From the NCBI RefSeq assembly GCF_000376565.1, contig NZ_BARG01000113.1, positions 1 to 40,962 on the forward strand: a DNA stretch of 40,962 nucleotides. Direction: 5' to 3'. The notes under the pieces were generated by a model, which searched no databases, was not told where the DNA came from, and was given only the letters and a program-made list of their open reading frames with translations. Source of the stretch: Streptomyces hokutonensis. GTDB taxonomy: Bacteria; Actinomycetota; Actinomycetes; Streptomycetales; Streptomycetaceae. A program made the translations under genes and the position numbers. Shown one piece after another: positions 16,483 to 24,900 of the stretch (the stretch's first letter is position 1; every line of letters begins with the position of its first letter).

Positions 16483-16542
16483 TTCCTTCAATCTAGGCTC
16501 AGTTGTACTCGTACTGTAGATCGACTGATGAAAGGTGGGACG

Positions 16543-16881
16543 ATGGCTGGAGATGGCCAGCAGTCAAGCGAAGGCTCGACCCGGAACGGAATCCAGGCCC
16601 TGGAGAGCGCCTTCAGCGGCATCGTGAAGATCCGTCAGGACGTCGACAGCACCCGTTCCACCCTGGGCAGTGGCTACCAGGGCAGCGACGGCGGCCAGTA
16701 CGGCCAGCTCCTCGCGCAGTGGGACGGCCAGTGCAACGTCATCCTCAAGAACCTCGAGGACGTCATCGACCGGCTGAACCAGAGCCTCGTGGAACACAAC
16801 AAGACCCAGGGTTCCTCGAACGACTCCATCAACCAGGCGTACAGCGCGGCCCAGTCGGCCTTCGACCAGCTCGCCGGCTGA
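16543..16881 (+). CDS. WXG100-family protein (Esx partner 1)
   Basis: A 112-residue helical-hairpin protein of the ESAT-6/CFP-10 superfamily, the small dimeric substrates of type VII secretion. Two amphipathic helices flank a turn. The turn reads GYQGSDGGQYGQLLAQW: it aligns with the usual WxG position but has Tyr45-Gln-Gly47 in place of Trp-x-Gly, and the downstream conserved Trp (Trp60) is kept. No C-terminal YxxxD/E export signal is evident. In heterodimeric Esx pairs only one partner usually needs that signal, and the next protein has it. The ATG at 16543 is chosen because AGGTGGG (about 16533-16539) precedes it; an ATG at 16528 would bury that site. The next esx gene follows after 47 bases. 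Confidence 0.88.
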   Translation: MAGDGQQSSEGSTRNGIQALESAFSGIVKIRQDVDSTRSTLGSGYQGSDGGQYGQLLAQWDGQCNVILKNLEDVIDRLNQSLVEHNKTQGSSNDSINQAYSAAQSAFDQLAG

Positions 16882-16928
16882 CCTCGCGCCCACGTCCGAC
16901 TCCCCCCATCGCGTAAGAGAGGCAAGCT

Positions 16929-17252
16929 GTGGCAGACAACCTGTCCGACGGTGTCATCTACGTCAGCTACAACCACATGTCGAACGCCGCGGACGACATG
17001 GTGGCGCAGACCAAGGCGATCGCCCAGACGCTGTCCAACCTCGAAGCCGAACTCGGCGAGCTGTCCAAGACCTGGTACGGCAACGACGCCGACACCTACC
17101 GCCAGAAGCAGGCGGCCTGGGACGGCGCGGTACAGAACATGGAGACGCTGCTGACCTCGCACTCGCAGCTCCTCAACGAGATCTCCAACAGCTACAAGTA
17201 CAGCGAGAACTCCCTCAGCCAGATGTGGTCCGAGGTCACCATCGGCCGCTGA
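16929..17252 (+). CDS. WXG100-family protein (Esx partner 2)
   Basis: A 107-residue WXG100 protein. Two helices are joined by the canonical turn Trp49-Tyr50-Gly51 in LSKTWYGNDADTYRQK, with the second conserved Trp in AAWDGAV. The C-terminal part contains Tyr89-x-x-x-Glu93 (YKYSE), matching the YxxxD/E type VII export signal. It most likely dimerises with the preceding WXG100 protein and is recognised by the third ATPase domain of EccC, as for mycobacterial Esx pairs; that pairing is inferred from gene order. The start is a GTG preceded by GAGAGG (16917-16922). A strong GC hairpin follows the stop. Confidence 0.92.
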   Translation: MADNLSDGVIYVSYNHMSNAADDMVAQTKAIAQTLSNLEAELGELSKTWYGNDADTYRQKQAAWDGAVQNMETLLTSHSQLLNEISNSYKYSENSLSQMWSEVTIGR

Positions 17253-17253
17253 G

Positions 17254-17280
17254 CCGGCCGGCCCCCACCGCACCGGCCGG
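17254..17280. terminator. GC-rich hairpin after the esx pair
   Basis: CCGGCCGG (17254-17261) and CCGGCCGG (17273-17280) can pair around an 11-base loop, directly after the stop of the second WXG100 gene. It may lower read-through, so that the small abundant Esx proteins outnumber the downstream products. This is inferred from position. Confidence 0.4.
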
Positions 17281-17373
17281 TCTCCTCGCGGTCGGTGCGG
17301 TCGTCCAGGCTCCTTCCCGTTCCGTCGCCGCGCCGTACGCCAGGGTCGGCGCGTTCCGCCCGCGGAGGCACCC

Positions 17374-17823
17374 ATGGCAGATCTGACCCACCTCGACTCG
17401 ACCGCGCTGAAGAACTTCAAGAACACCGACGTCGCCGACTTCATCACCGATCTGGTGAACATCCGCAAGGACAACGCGGGCGTCCGGTCCCTGAAGAACC
17501 TGATCGCCGAGACCGGCGCGGGCTCCGCCCAGGGACTCGCCAAGATCCTGCGCATCGGCCTGATGAACGGCGGCGACAGCTCGGACCCGGTCGGCGGGTC
17601 CACGCTCGTGGAGGCGCTCAAGACGCAGGCGACCGCGCTGGACAAGATCCTCACCGATCAGAAGACGCTCTTCGACGACATCGACGACGCGCTGGACGAG
17701 ACGATCACCACTCTGCTGAAGACACAGGGCGACAGTCTCGACTCGATCGACGGCGAGAAGCTGCTGGACATCTTCGACACCGTCGACGGCGACATGAGCG
17801 GCAGCGACTCGAAGACCTCCTGA
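17374..17823 (+). CDS. Type VII-associated helical protein of unknown function
   Basis: A 149-residue, mostly helical and acidic protein with no signal peptide, no membrane helix and no cysteine. It begins MADLTHLDSTALKNFKNTD and has a long central helical stretch with EALKTQATALDKILTDQK and LFDDIDDALDETITTLLKTQ, which suggests a coiled coil or helical hairpin. There is no Trp, so it is not a standard WXG100 protein, though its size and position between the esx pair and the large AAWKG-type gene suggest a substrate or secretion partner. GGAGG (17364-17368) lies five bases before the ATG. I do not recognise a named family. Confidence 0.8.
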   Translation: MADLTHLDSTALKNFKNTDVADFITDLVNIRKDNAGVRSLKNLIAETGAGSAQGLAKILRIGLMNGGDSSDPVGGSTLVEALKTQATALDKILTDQKTLFDDIDDALDETITTLLKTQGDSLDSIDGEKLLDIFDTVDGDMSGSDSKTS

Positions 17824-17922
17824 GGCCGGTGCGCGGCCCGCCGGCTCCTGCCGGGCACCGGGCCCCGCACCCGTGGAACCCCCCACCCAGTCCCCCTCCT
17901 CCTCCGCAGCGGAGTCCGCCCC

Positions 17923-20900
17923 ATGGCCGAAAGCACCACGACCGGGACCGCCAACTACGACCCGGACGACTACTTCGCCCAGGCCGTCACCGACTTCACC
18001 GGCTACACGATCCCGGCCCGGTCCACGCTGTTCAACAAGCTGAGCAGCTCCGCCAACGACGACTTCGGCGACCTCAAGCTGTTCCGGATGGACATCCAGG
18101 GCATCAGCATGAGGTCGGTGACCGCGGCGGACTACTCGGCGATCGGCGGCTGGCAGGTCAACAAGGGCGAGGACTACGACCTGGCCTTCTACGACGCCGG
18201 CGGGGACGGCGCGCACGACAGCGTGAGCATGAAGAAGGCCCGGATCGTGATGATCGGCGTCACTGTCGACGGGAACGGCCGCGCCACGCTCTGGAGCGGC
18301 GGCGAGACCACCGGCGGCGGCGCGTTCGAGGGCTCGTACTCGCACGTCCAGTGGGACTCGGGGCCGATGGCCCAGTACATCTCGGGCAGCAAGCTGGTCC
18401 TCGACCACATCCTGGCGTCGCCGTACTCGACACAGGGATTCGAGTACAGCGGACTGTCGGTCATCGACGCCAACGCCGTCGACATGCTCTCCTTCGAGAC
18501 CACCGGCCAGTCCTTCGACCGGGTGGTGCAGTTCTTCAAGGACCACTCGGACATCGTCGACAAGTGGATGACCTCGCTCGGCGAGGACCAGGCGGCCTGG
18601 AAGGGCAAGGCGGCCAGCCTCTTCTGGCATCTCCTCGACGAGCTGAAGACCAACTACAACGGCTACGTCTCCCAGTTGGGCGGCACCGACTACACGCCGA
18701 CCAACACCACCCTCGGCGGTTACGTCCCGAAGTCGAAGCTGAGCGACGCGCTGGCCGCCGCGCAGACGGCGCTGAAGCAGGCGGTCACCGATCTGCAGAC
18801 CGCGTGGAACGACTGGGCGTCGGACGGCCAGCACGACCCGCACTACCACGTGAAGAAGATCCTCGACGGGATCAGTCAGTGGGTCATCAACAACAACATC
18901 AACCACGTGCTGTCGTCGACGACGTCCACCTACAGCGAGTACGGAGGCGGCGACTACACCTCCTACTCCACCGACGCCAACTTCAAGCAGTCCGTCCCCG
19001 AGTACGGCGACCTCACCCAGCACACCACCTGGCAGAAGGTCGCCGACGCCGCCGTCAAGAGCTGGTCGGACCACGCGGACTCCAAGCTCAAGCAGCCGGC
19101 CATCGACGCGCTCAGCAATGTGAAGAACGCCTGGGCCGACGTGCAGGACGCCTTCGACCAAGAGGTCAAGAACAAGAACAACGAGACGCTCTCCGAGGTC
19201 CTCCAGAAGGAGGAGAACGAGATCGCCGAGGAGGAGGCGAAGGAGAACAACGACAAGCTCAACGACAACCTCAACAACCTTGGTAACAACCTCAACAACC
19301 TCGGCGACAACTTCAACAACCTCAACGACAACCTGAACGACAACCTCAACAACCTCGGGGACAACCTCAACAACCTCAACGACGGCCTGAACGACAACCT
19401 CAACAACCTCGGCGACGGCCTCAACAACCTCGGCACGAACCTCAACACCAACCTGAACGACAGCCTCAACAACATCGGTGACGGCCTGAATTCGAGCCTC
19501 AACAACCTGAACGACGATCTCGGCAACAGCCTGAACAACGTCGGCAGCGGGCTCGACGACCTCAACAACCTCAACAGCGACAGCCTGTTGAACAACGACG
19601 GTTCGGGCGGCAACAACCCGACCGACCTCGCCAACGCCGCGCTGAACACCCTCGGCCCCTCGCTCCTGAACAACGGCAGCGACACCACCAAGGACGGCTC
19701 GACCACGCTCAACTCCCCGACCGGGGGCACCACCCAGCTCAACGGCGACGGCAGCCTCACCACCACGTTCCCGGACGGCTCCACCCAGACCATCGACCCG
19801 TCGACCGGCCTGGTCACCACCACCAACCCGGACGGCACCACCTCGGTCTCCCAGCTCAACCCGGGCACCACCATCACCAACCCGGACGGCTCGACCACCA
19901 CCCTGAACGACGACGGCACCCTCACCACGAAGTTCCCGGACGGCACCAGCCAGACCATCGACCCGACCACCGGTCAGGTCAGCACGCTCAACCCGGACGG
20001 CACCACCTCGCTGTCGCAGCTCAACCCGACCGCCGGCTCCTTCACCACCCCGGACGGCTCGCCGGCCCAGCTCAACGCCGACGGCTCGGTGACCACCCAC
20101 TTCCCGGACGGCTCCACCGAGACCCTCAACCCGGACACCGGTCAGATCTCCGTCACCGACCCCTCCGGCAACGTCACCACCACGCACCTCAATCCGGGCG
20201 ACTCCTTCGCCAACCCGGACGGCTCCACCACCACGCTCAACAACGACGGCACGCTCACCACGAAGTTCCCGGACGGCTCCGTCCAGACCCTCAACCCGGA
20301 CACCGGCGCGCTCACCACCACCGACCCTTCGGGCCACACGACCACCACCGACATCGACGGCAGCGGCCTCCCCTCGTCCTCGATCGACACCAGCGGCCTC
20401 AACGGCAGCAACATCGACACGAGCGGCATCGACACGAGCGGCCTGAACAACGGCAGCAGCCTCGACACCAGCGGCCTGAACACCACCGGCCTCAACAGCG
20501 GCGGACTCGGCGGCGGCAGCCTCAACACGTCCGGCGGCGGCCTGGATTCGGGCCTCGACAGCGGCTACGACGACTACGACAGCACCCCCTACACCGGCGG
20601 CCCGCTCCGCTCCGACGCCCTCGACACCAGCACTCTCGCCGCCGCCTCCACCGGCGAGCAGAGCGCGTCGGGCGGCACCCCGCTCAACCCGATGGGGATG
20701 GGCGGCATGGGAGGCATGGGCGGCGGTATGGGAGGCGGTGGCGGCGGACAGGGCGGCAACACCGAGCGCACCCGGGCCGTCCTCACCGACCCGTCCAACG
20801 GCACCACCCGGCGCGGCCGGACCAACCGGGCGACCTCCGTGGACGAGGACGAGGACGTCGTGTACACCCGGCCCACCACGTCCAGCGCCCCCTACCCGGT

Positions 20901-21042
20901 GGGCGGCCCCGGCAGCAACGGCGCGGGCCAGAACGGCCGTTCCACCGAGAGCGGCGACCGGGCCCGGGACGCGTGGCTCACCGAGGACGAGGACGTCTGG
21001 GGCACGGACGAGGGCGGTTCGCCGGCGGTGATCGGCCGATGA
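17923..21042 (+). CDS. AAWKG-family large repeat protein, probable type VII substrate
   Basis: A 1,039-residue protein. Residues 1 to about 420 are helical and globular and include a WXG-like turn, AAWKGKAASLF (residues 224-234), from which I recall the 'AAWKG family' name. An acidic helix (EVLQKEENEIAEEEAKE) leads into an Asn/Leu repeat tract, LNDNLNNLGNNLNNL (about 445-556). Four tandem 55-56-residue repeats rich in FPDGS and NPDG follow (about 606-814). Then comes a Ser/Gly/Asp-rich zone with IDTSGL repeats, a Met/Gly-rich patch (about 925-945), and an acidic tail containing WLTEDEDVWG. There is no Sec signal. It is probably exported by the neighbouring ESX machinery and could be a structural cell-surface or matrix protein; that is inference. 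GGAG lies eight bases before the ATG. Confidence 0.82.
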   Translation: MAESTTTGTANYDPDDYFAQAVTDFTGYTIPARSTLFNKLSSSANDDFGDLKLFRMDIQGISMRSVTAADYSAIGGWQVNKGEDYDLAFYDAGGDGAHDSVSMKKARIVMIGVTVDGNGRATLWSGGETTGGGAFEGSYSHVQWDSGPMAQYISGSKLVLDHILASPYSTQGFEYSGLSVIDANAVDMLSFETTGQSFDRVVQFFKDHSDIVDKWMTSLGEDQAAWKGKAASLFWHLLDELKTNYNGYVSQLGGTDYTPTNTTLGGYVPKSKLSDALAAAQTALKQAVTDLQTAWNDWASDGQHDPHYHVKKILDGISQWVINNNINHVLSSTTSTYSEYGGGDYTSYSTDANFKQSVPEYGDLTQHTTWQKVADAAVKSWSDHADSKLKQPAIDALSNVKNAWADVQDAFDQEVKNKNNETLSEVLQKEENEIAEEEAKENNDKLNDNLNNLGNNLNNLGDNFNNLNDNLNDNLNNLGDNLNNLNDGLNDNLNNLGDGLNNLGTNLNTNLNDSLNNIGDGLNSSLNNLNDDLGNSLNNVGSGLDDLNNLNSDSLLNNDGSGGNNPTDLANAALNTLGPSLLNNGSDTTKDGSTTLNSPTGGTTQLNGDGSLTTTFPDGSTQTIDPSTGLVTTTNPDGTTSVSQLNPGTTITNPDGSTTTLNDDGTLTTKFPDGTSQTIDPTTGQVSTLNPDGTTSLSQLNPTAGSFTTPDGSPAQLNADGSVTTHFPDGSTETLNPDTGQISVTDPSGNVTTTHLNPGDSFANPDGSTTTLNNDGTLTTKFPDGSVQTLNPDTGALTTTDPSGHTTTTDIDGSGLPSSSIDTSGLNGSNIDTSGIDTSGLNNGSSLDTSGLNTTGLNSGGLGGGSLNTSGGGLDSGLDSGYDDYDSTPYTGGPLRSDALDTSTLAAASTGEQSASGGTPLNPMGMGGMGGMGGGMGGGGGGQGGNTERTRAVLTDPSNGTTRRGRTNRATSVDEDEDVVYTRPTTSSAPYPVGGPGSNGAGQNGRSTESGDRARDAWLTEDEDVWGTDEGGSPAVIGR
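19255..19590 (+). repeat. Asn/Leu heptad-like coding repeat
   Basis: A low-complexity coding tract built from variations of L-N-N-L-G-D-N and L-N-D-N, encoded by recurring AACCTCAACAACCTC units. Leucines fall every three or four residues with Asn/Asp/Gly between, which suits a long amphipathic coil or solenoid. It lies within the AAWKG-type gene. Confidence 0.85.
19738..20364 (+). repeat. Four tandem 165-168-bp PDG repeats
   Basis: Unit starts are at 19738, 19903, 20071 and 20236 (spacings 165, 168 and 165 bases, i.e. 55 or 56 residues). Each begins L-N-x-D-G-x-L/V-T-T and continues with FPDGS, TLNPDTG or TIDPTTG, and PDGSTT. The last unit is shorter. The repeats lie within the AAWKG-type gene. 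Confidence 0.9.
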
Positions 21043-21082
21043 ACACGGGACGTTCTGTTCGGGACCGTGTGCGAGGTGCCCG

Positions 21083-21532
21083 ATGAGCAGTGAGTCGATC
21101 GAGCAGCGGCTGGCGAAGGCGATGGCCGAACTGGAGGCCACCGAGGCCGCGGTGGCCCGCGCCGAGGGCGAACTCGCCCACGCCGAGAGCACGGTGCGCT
21201 CCGCGGACCGCGCGGTCGAGGTGACCGTCAGCGCACAGGGCGACCTGCGCGCGGTGACCTTCCTGGACGACAAGTACCGCACGATGCCCGCCGGTCAGCT
21301 CGCCGCGAGCGTGCTGGAGGCGGTGCAGGAGGCGCGGGCCCGGATGGCCCGCCATGTCATGGCCACCTTCGAGCCGTTCACCAAGGCCAACCCCGAGGCG
21401 CCCGAGATCACCGGCTTCGACGTGGACTGGAACAAGATCTTCGGGCCCGGAGTGCTGGAGGGCCCCAAGGGCGGCCGGCGGCGCGGAGCCGGCCGGCTCC
21501 GCGACGAGATCAGCGAAGACCCGGAGGACTGA
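21083..21532 (+). CDS. YbaB/EbfC-family protein
   Basis: A 149-residue protein with an N-terminal coiled-coil helix (ELEATEAAVARAEGELAHAE) followed by the YbaB-like core strand VTVSAQGDLRAVTF and helix LAASVLEAVQEARARM. Classical YbaB proteins bind DNA as nucleoid-associated dimers. In mycobacterial ESX-1 loci a YbaB-like protein (EspL) is needed for stability or secretion of substrates. The C-terminus differs: FDVDWNKIFGPGVLEG, then a basic patch GGRRRGAGRLR and an acidic end. Lying among type VII substrate genes, it is more likely a secretion helper than a nucleoid protein, but that is inference. Its stop lies seven bases before the next gene. Confidence 0.82.
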   Translation: MSSESIEQRLAKAMAELEATEAAVARAEGELAHAESTVRSADRAVEVTVSAQGDLRAVTFLDDKYRTMPAGQLAASVLEAVQEARARMARHVMATFEPFTKANPEAPEITGFDVDWNKIFGPGVLEGPKGGRRRGAGRLRDEISEDPED

Positions 21533-21539
21533 GAAGACG

Positions 21540-21905
21540 ATGTCGGAGAACGCCTACTCCGCCAGCCCGCCGGCGCTCATCGCCGGCACCCGGCAGATCG
21601 AGCAGATCAGCCGGCTGGCCAACGAGATGATCAGCGAGTTCATCACCGATGTGTCGTCCACCTCCGGCTGGCCCGGAGACAACGACAGCTACGCGAAGCA
21701 GATGCTGCCGCAGGAGAAGGAACAGCGGGAGGGCTCCATCAAGACCGGCTCGTCCCTCTCCGAGGCCATCGTCAGCATCGGCGACGGCACCCTCACCAAC
21801 CTCAAGAGCGTGCTCGGCACCCAGAACGGCGTCCTGGACGCCATCCACGACTCCAGCACCAACTCGGGCGACACCAACACCGGTTCGCACAACGGAAAGC
21901 ACTGA
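21540..21905 (+). CDS. Small type VII-associated protein with a WPG turn
   Basis: A 121-residue protein with no signal peptide or membrane helix. A first helix (LIAGTRQIEQISRLANEMISEF) leads to a turn TSGWPGDNDSYAKQM, with Trp44-Pro45-Gly46 in the WxG position and an aromatic residue five places on. A second helix (SLSEAIVSIGDGTLTNLKSV) and a Ser/Thr/Asn/Gly-rich tail follow. The layout is that of a WXG100-superfamily hairpin or an EspC-like partner. The ATG at 21540 is seven bases after the YbaB-like stop, and GGAGG (21522-21526) lies 13 bases before it, inside the upstream gene. The giant gene starts 18 bases downstream, so this protein is the natural candidate for its secretion partner or chaperone. 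Confidence 0.8.
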   Translation: MSENAYSASPPALIAGTRQIEQISRLANEMISEFITDVSSTSGWPGDNDSYAKQMLPQEKEQREGSIKTGSSLSEAIVSIGDGTLTNLKSVLGTQNGVLDAIHDSSTNSGDTNTGSHNGKH

Positions 21906-21923
21906 CGCGGCGGACCGCTCCTG

Positions 21924-24900
21924 ATGACCATCCACGCGTCGCCCCAGCTGAACAACCTCATGTTCGTGCTCATCGGCGAGAAGTTCCTCCAGGCCGACGA
22001 GGACATGGCCTACGCCAACGGCAAGCCGTACGAGCGGCTGGGCCGGCGTATGCGTGACCTCTCGGACCTGATCGAGCAGACCGCCGGTGGGGTCGGGCGC
22101 GCGCTGCCGCCGCAGGTCGGGAACAACTATGTGCGGGCGATGCACATGTTCCTCGACAGCGGCGGCGTCAACTACCTGCGGGACTTCGCCGACCAGCTCG
22201 ACGGCATCGGGCAGTCCCGCACCAAGTCCTCCATGGACATCATGGAGTCCAAGTGGCAGATCATCGCCGAACTGGTGCGGCTGCTCATCGAGTTGCTGGT
22301 CATCGCGGTGCTGTCCGCCTTCACCGGCGGTTCCGCCTCCAGCCAGGCCGCGGTGGCGAAGGCCCGCAGCCGGGTCGCCATTCTGACGCTGCTCGAATGG
22401 CTGATGAAGAAGACGCACCTGATGCCCAGCATCACCGAGGCGATCGAGGAGGCGTTCACCACCTTCGCGGTACGGCTGGCGATGATGCTCGGTGCGCCCA
22501 AGGGCCGCCGCCCCAACAGCTTCGACTGGACGCAGATCCTCCAGGACGGCGCGTTCGGCGCCTTCGCCGGCCTGTTCCACGGTCTCCTCACCGACCTCGG
22601 CAAGGGTCTGAAGAACAACCTCAAGAACATCTTCGGCAGCCACAACCCGTTCAAGGACGTCACCGGCAACGGGAAGAAGTTCAACCAGAAGTTCGACAAC
22701 CCCGACGTCAACACCAAGCCGAACCCGAAGCCGACCCCCACGCCGAACCCGAAGACCACGCCCACCCCGACCCCGCACATCACACCGACGCCGACCCCGA
22801 CGCCCACACCGAAGCCGAAGTCCTTCGGCGACAAGCTGAAGCACGAATTCGGCGAGGACGCCGAGCACTTCCTCACCGAGGGCGGCGCGGAGACTCTCGC
22901 CGAACTCGCCATGGCGTCCATCTTCGGCTTCCCCGTCGACTCCCTCGACACCTTCCTCGGCAGCGGCCTCAGCTCGATCAGCGAACGCCACCTCGGCCAG
23001 GGCGCGAGCGCGGTGGGCGACAAGTTCAACTTCAACACCCCGGCACCGGTGAACACCCTGGGCACGGCGAACCTCCCGGACGAGTCCGACACCGACTCCG
23101 ACACGGACACGGGCCCCTCGAAGACCAACTCGTCGTCGACCCCATCCACCGCCGACGACAACTCGCCGACGACATCGGGCCCCGGCCCCATCAACACGAC
23201 GTCGAACAACGGCAGTTCGTCTACGGTCAACACCCCGCAGCGCACCTCCACAACCACCCCGCCGCCTCGCTCCACCGACCTCGACACGGACCTCCCCGAC
23301 ATCGACACCGACGTCCACTTCGACGAGGTGAAGGTCGACGGGGGAGACCTGCAGAGCAACATCCCGCACGGGAGCACGAGTTCGGGCGGTGGGGGCAGTT
23401 CGTCGTCGAGCACACCCACGAGGACACCGCAGCAGGTCGACACGGGCGATTCCGTTCCGCACACCACGGAGTCGGAAACTCCGGCGCCTGCGGTGGACGT
23501 TCCGGCGGCGAGCGGGCCCGGCACCGGCGTCGTACCGTCGAGCACGAGCACTACCGGGTCCGGCTCACCCTCGAACTCCAGCGGCAGCCCGCACACCACG
23601 AACACGGGAACTCCCGCGCCCGTACGGACAGTTCAGCAGGGCGACACCGACACCTCGGACACCTCAACTCCCGTGTCTTCGACGGACGTTCCGGTTGCGA
23701 GTGGACCCAGCACGAGTGTCGTGCCGCCGAGTACCAGCGCCGGTACGAACACGACCGGGTCCGGTGTGCCCACCCAGGGCGGTACCAACTCGGGTAGCCC
23801 GGCAGCCGGTTCCGGTACGTCCTCGAACTCCGGTGGGAATCCTCGTACGACGACACAAGGGCGCCCGGAGAGCACGACGTCCGACGACAACACCGTCACC
23901 ACGGACACCACGCACGGCTCCGACGCCTCCCCGAGCTCCGATTCCGGCGTCGACAGCAACACCGGCACGGATACGAGCACCAACTCCGGCACCGATACCC
24001 CCACCACCACCGCTCCCACCCCCCTCCCGAGCAGCACCCACACCGGCACCGACCTCCCCTCGCCCGTCACCACCACCAGCAACAGCGCGCCCCCCACGAC
24101 CAGTTCGGCCCCGGACAGTGATCCCGCGCCGGAGACCGTCCCCTCCAACACGCCGGCGCCGGCGCCCGTGCACACCTCCTCGGACGTCACGTCCGACCCG
24201 GTGCCGGACAACACGCTCACCCCCACCCCAGCCCCCACCCCGGAACCCGTCGTCCTCACTCCCTCCGTGACGCCCAACACCACCCCGGTGCCCGGGAGTT
24301 ACGCGGACGCGCGGGCCGGGGCGACGCCGTCGGAGCGGAGTCACACCTGGGTCGACCCGGTGTCCCGGCCGGTCGGGGCGGACGGCACACGGACCCAGTA
24401 CGTCGTGCGGGCCGGTTTCGCCGTGCGGCGTTTCGAGCACGGGGGTGAGCCGGTCACCGATCTCACCGTCACCTACCGGCTCACCGGCAACCCGGGCCTG
24501 GGGCCACAGGTCGACGGTGTCCAGCAGCGGCTGACGGACGGTGTGCAGCGGGTGTTCAACGCCCCGGGCCACCGGCTGGGGGACGGGAGCCTGCTGCGCG
24601 TCACCGTCGTACCGGCCGGTCCCGGTGAGACGGCGCACCTCGACGTCACGCTCACCGACCCGGCGGACGGCACCCCGACCACGCACCACTCCTGGCCGGC
24701 CGACATCTCCGACTCCGACCTGGCCCACGAGGTCGGACACCAGCTCGGTCTGCGCGACGAGAGCGGCTTCGACTCGGCCGCCCCGCACCGCGGCGGTACG
24801 GCCAGCCTCATGGGCGACCCCACGCTGTTCACGCCTGCGGCGTCGGACCCGGCGTACACATCGGGTGGGCTGAGGCCCCGTCACCTCGCCCTGATCGGCA

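Noticed and set aside
19255..20364. CRISPR-like array
   Set aside because: The repeats are contiguous coding repeats with no spacers and keep the reading frame of the surrounding gene.
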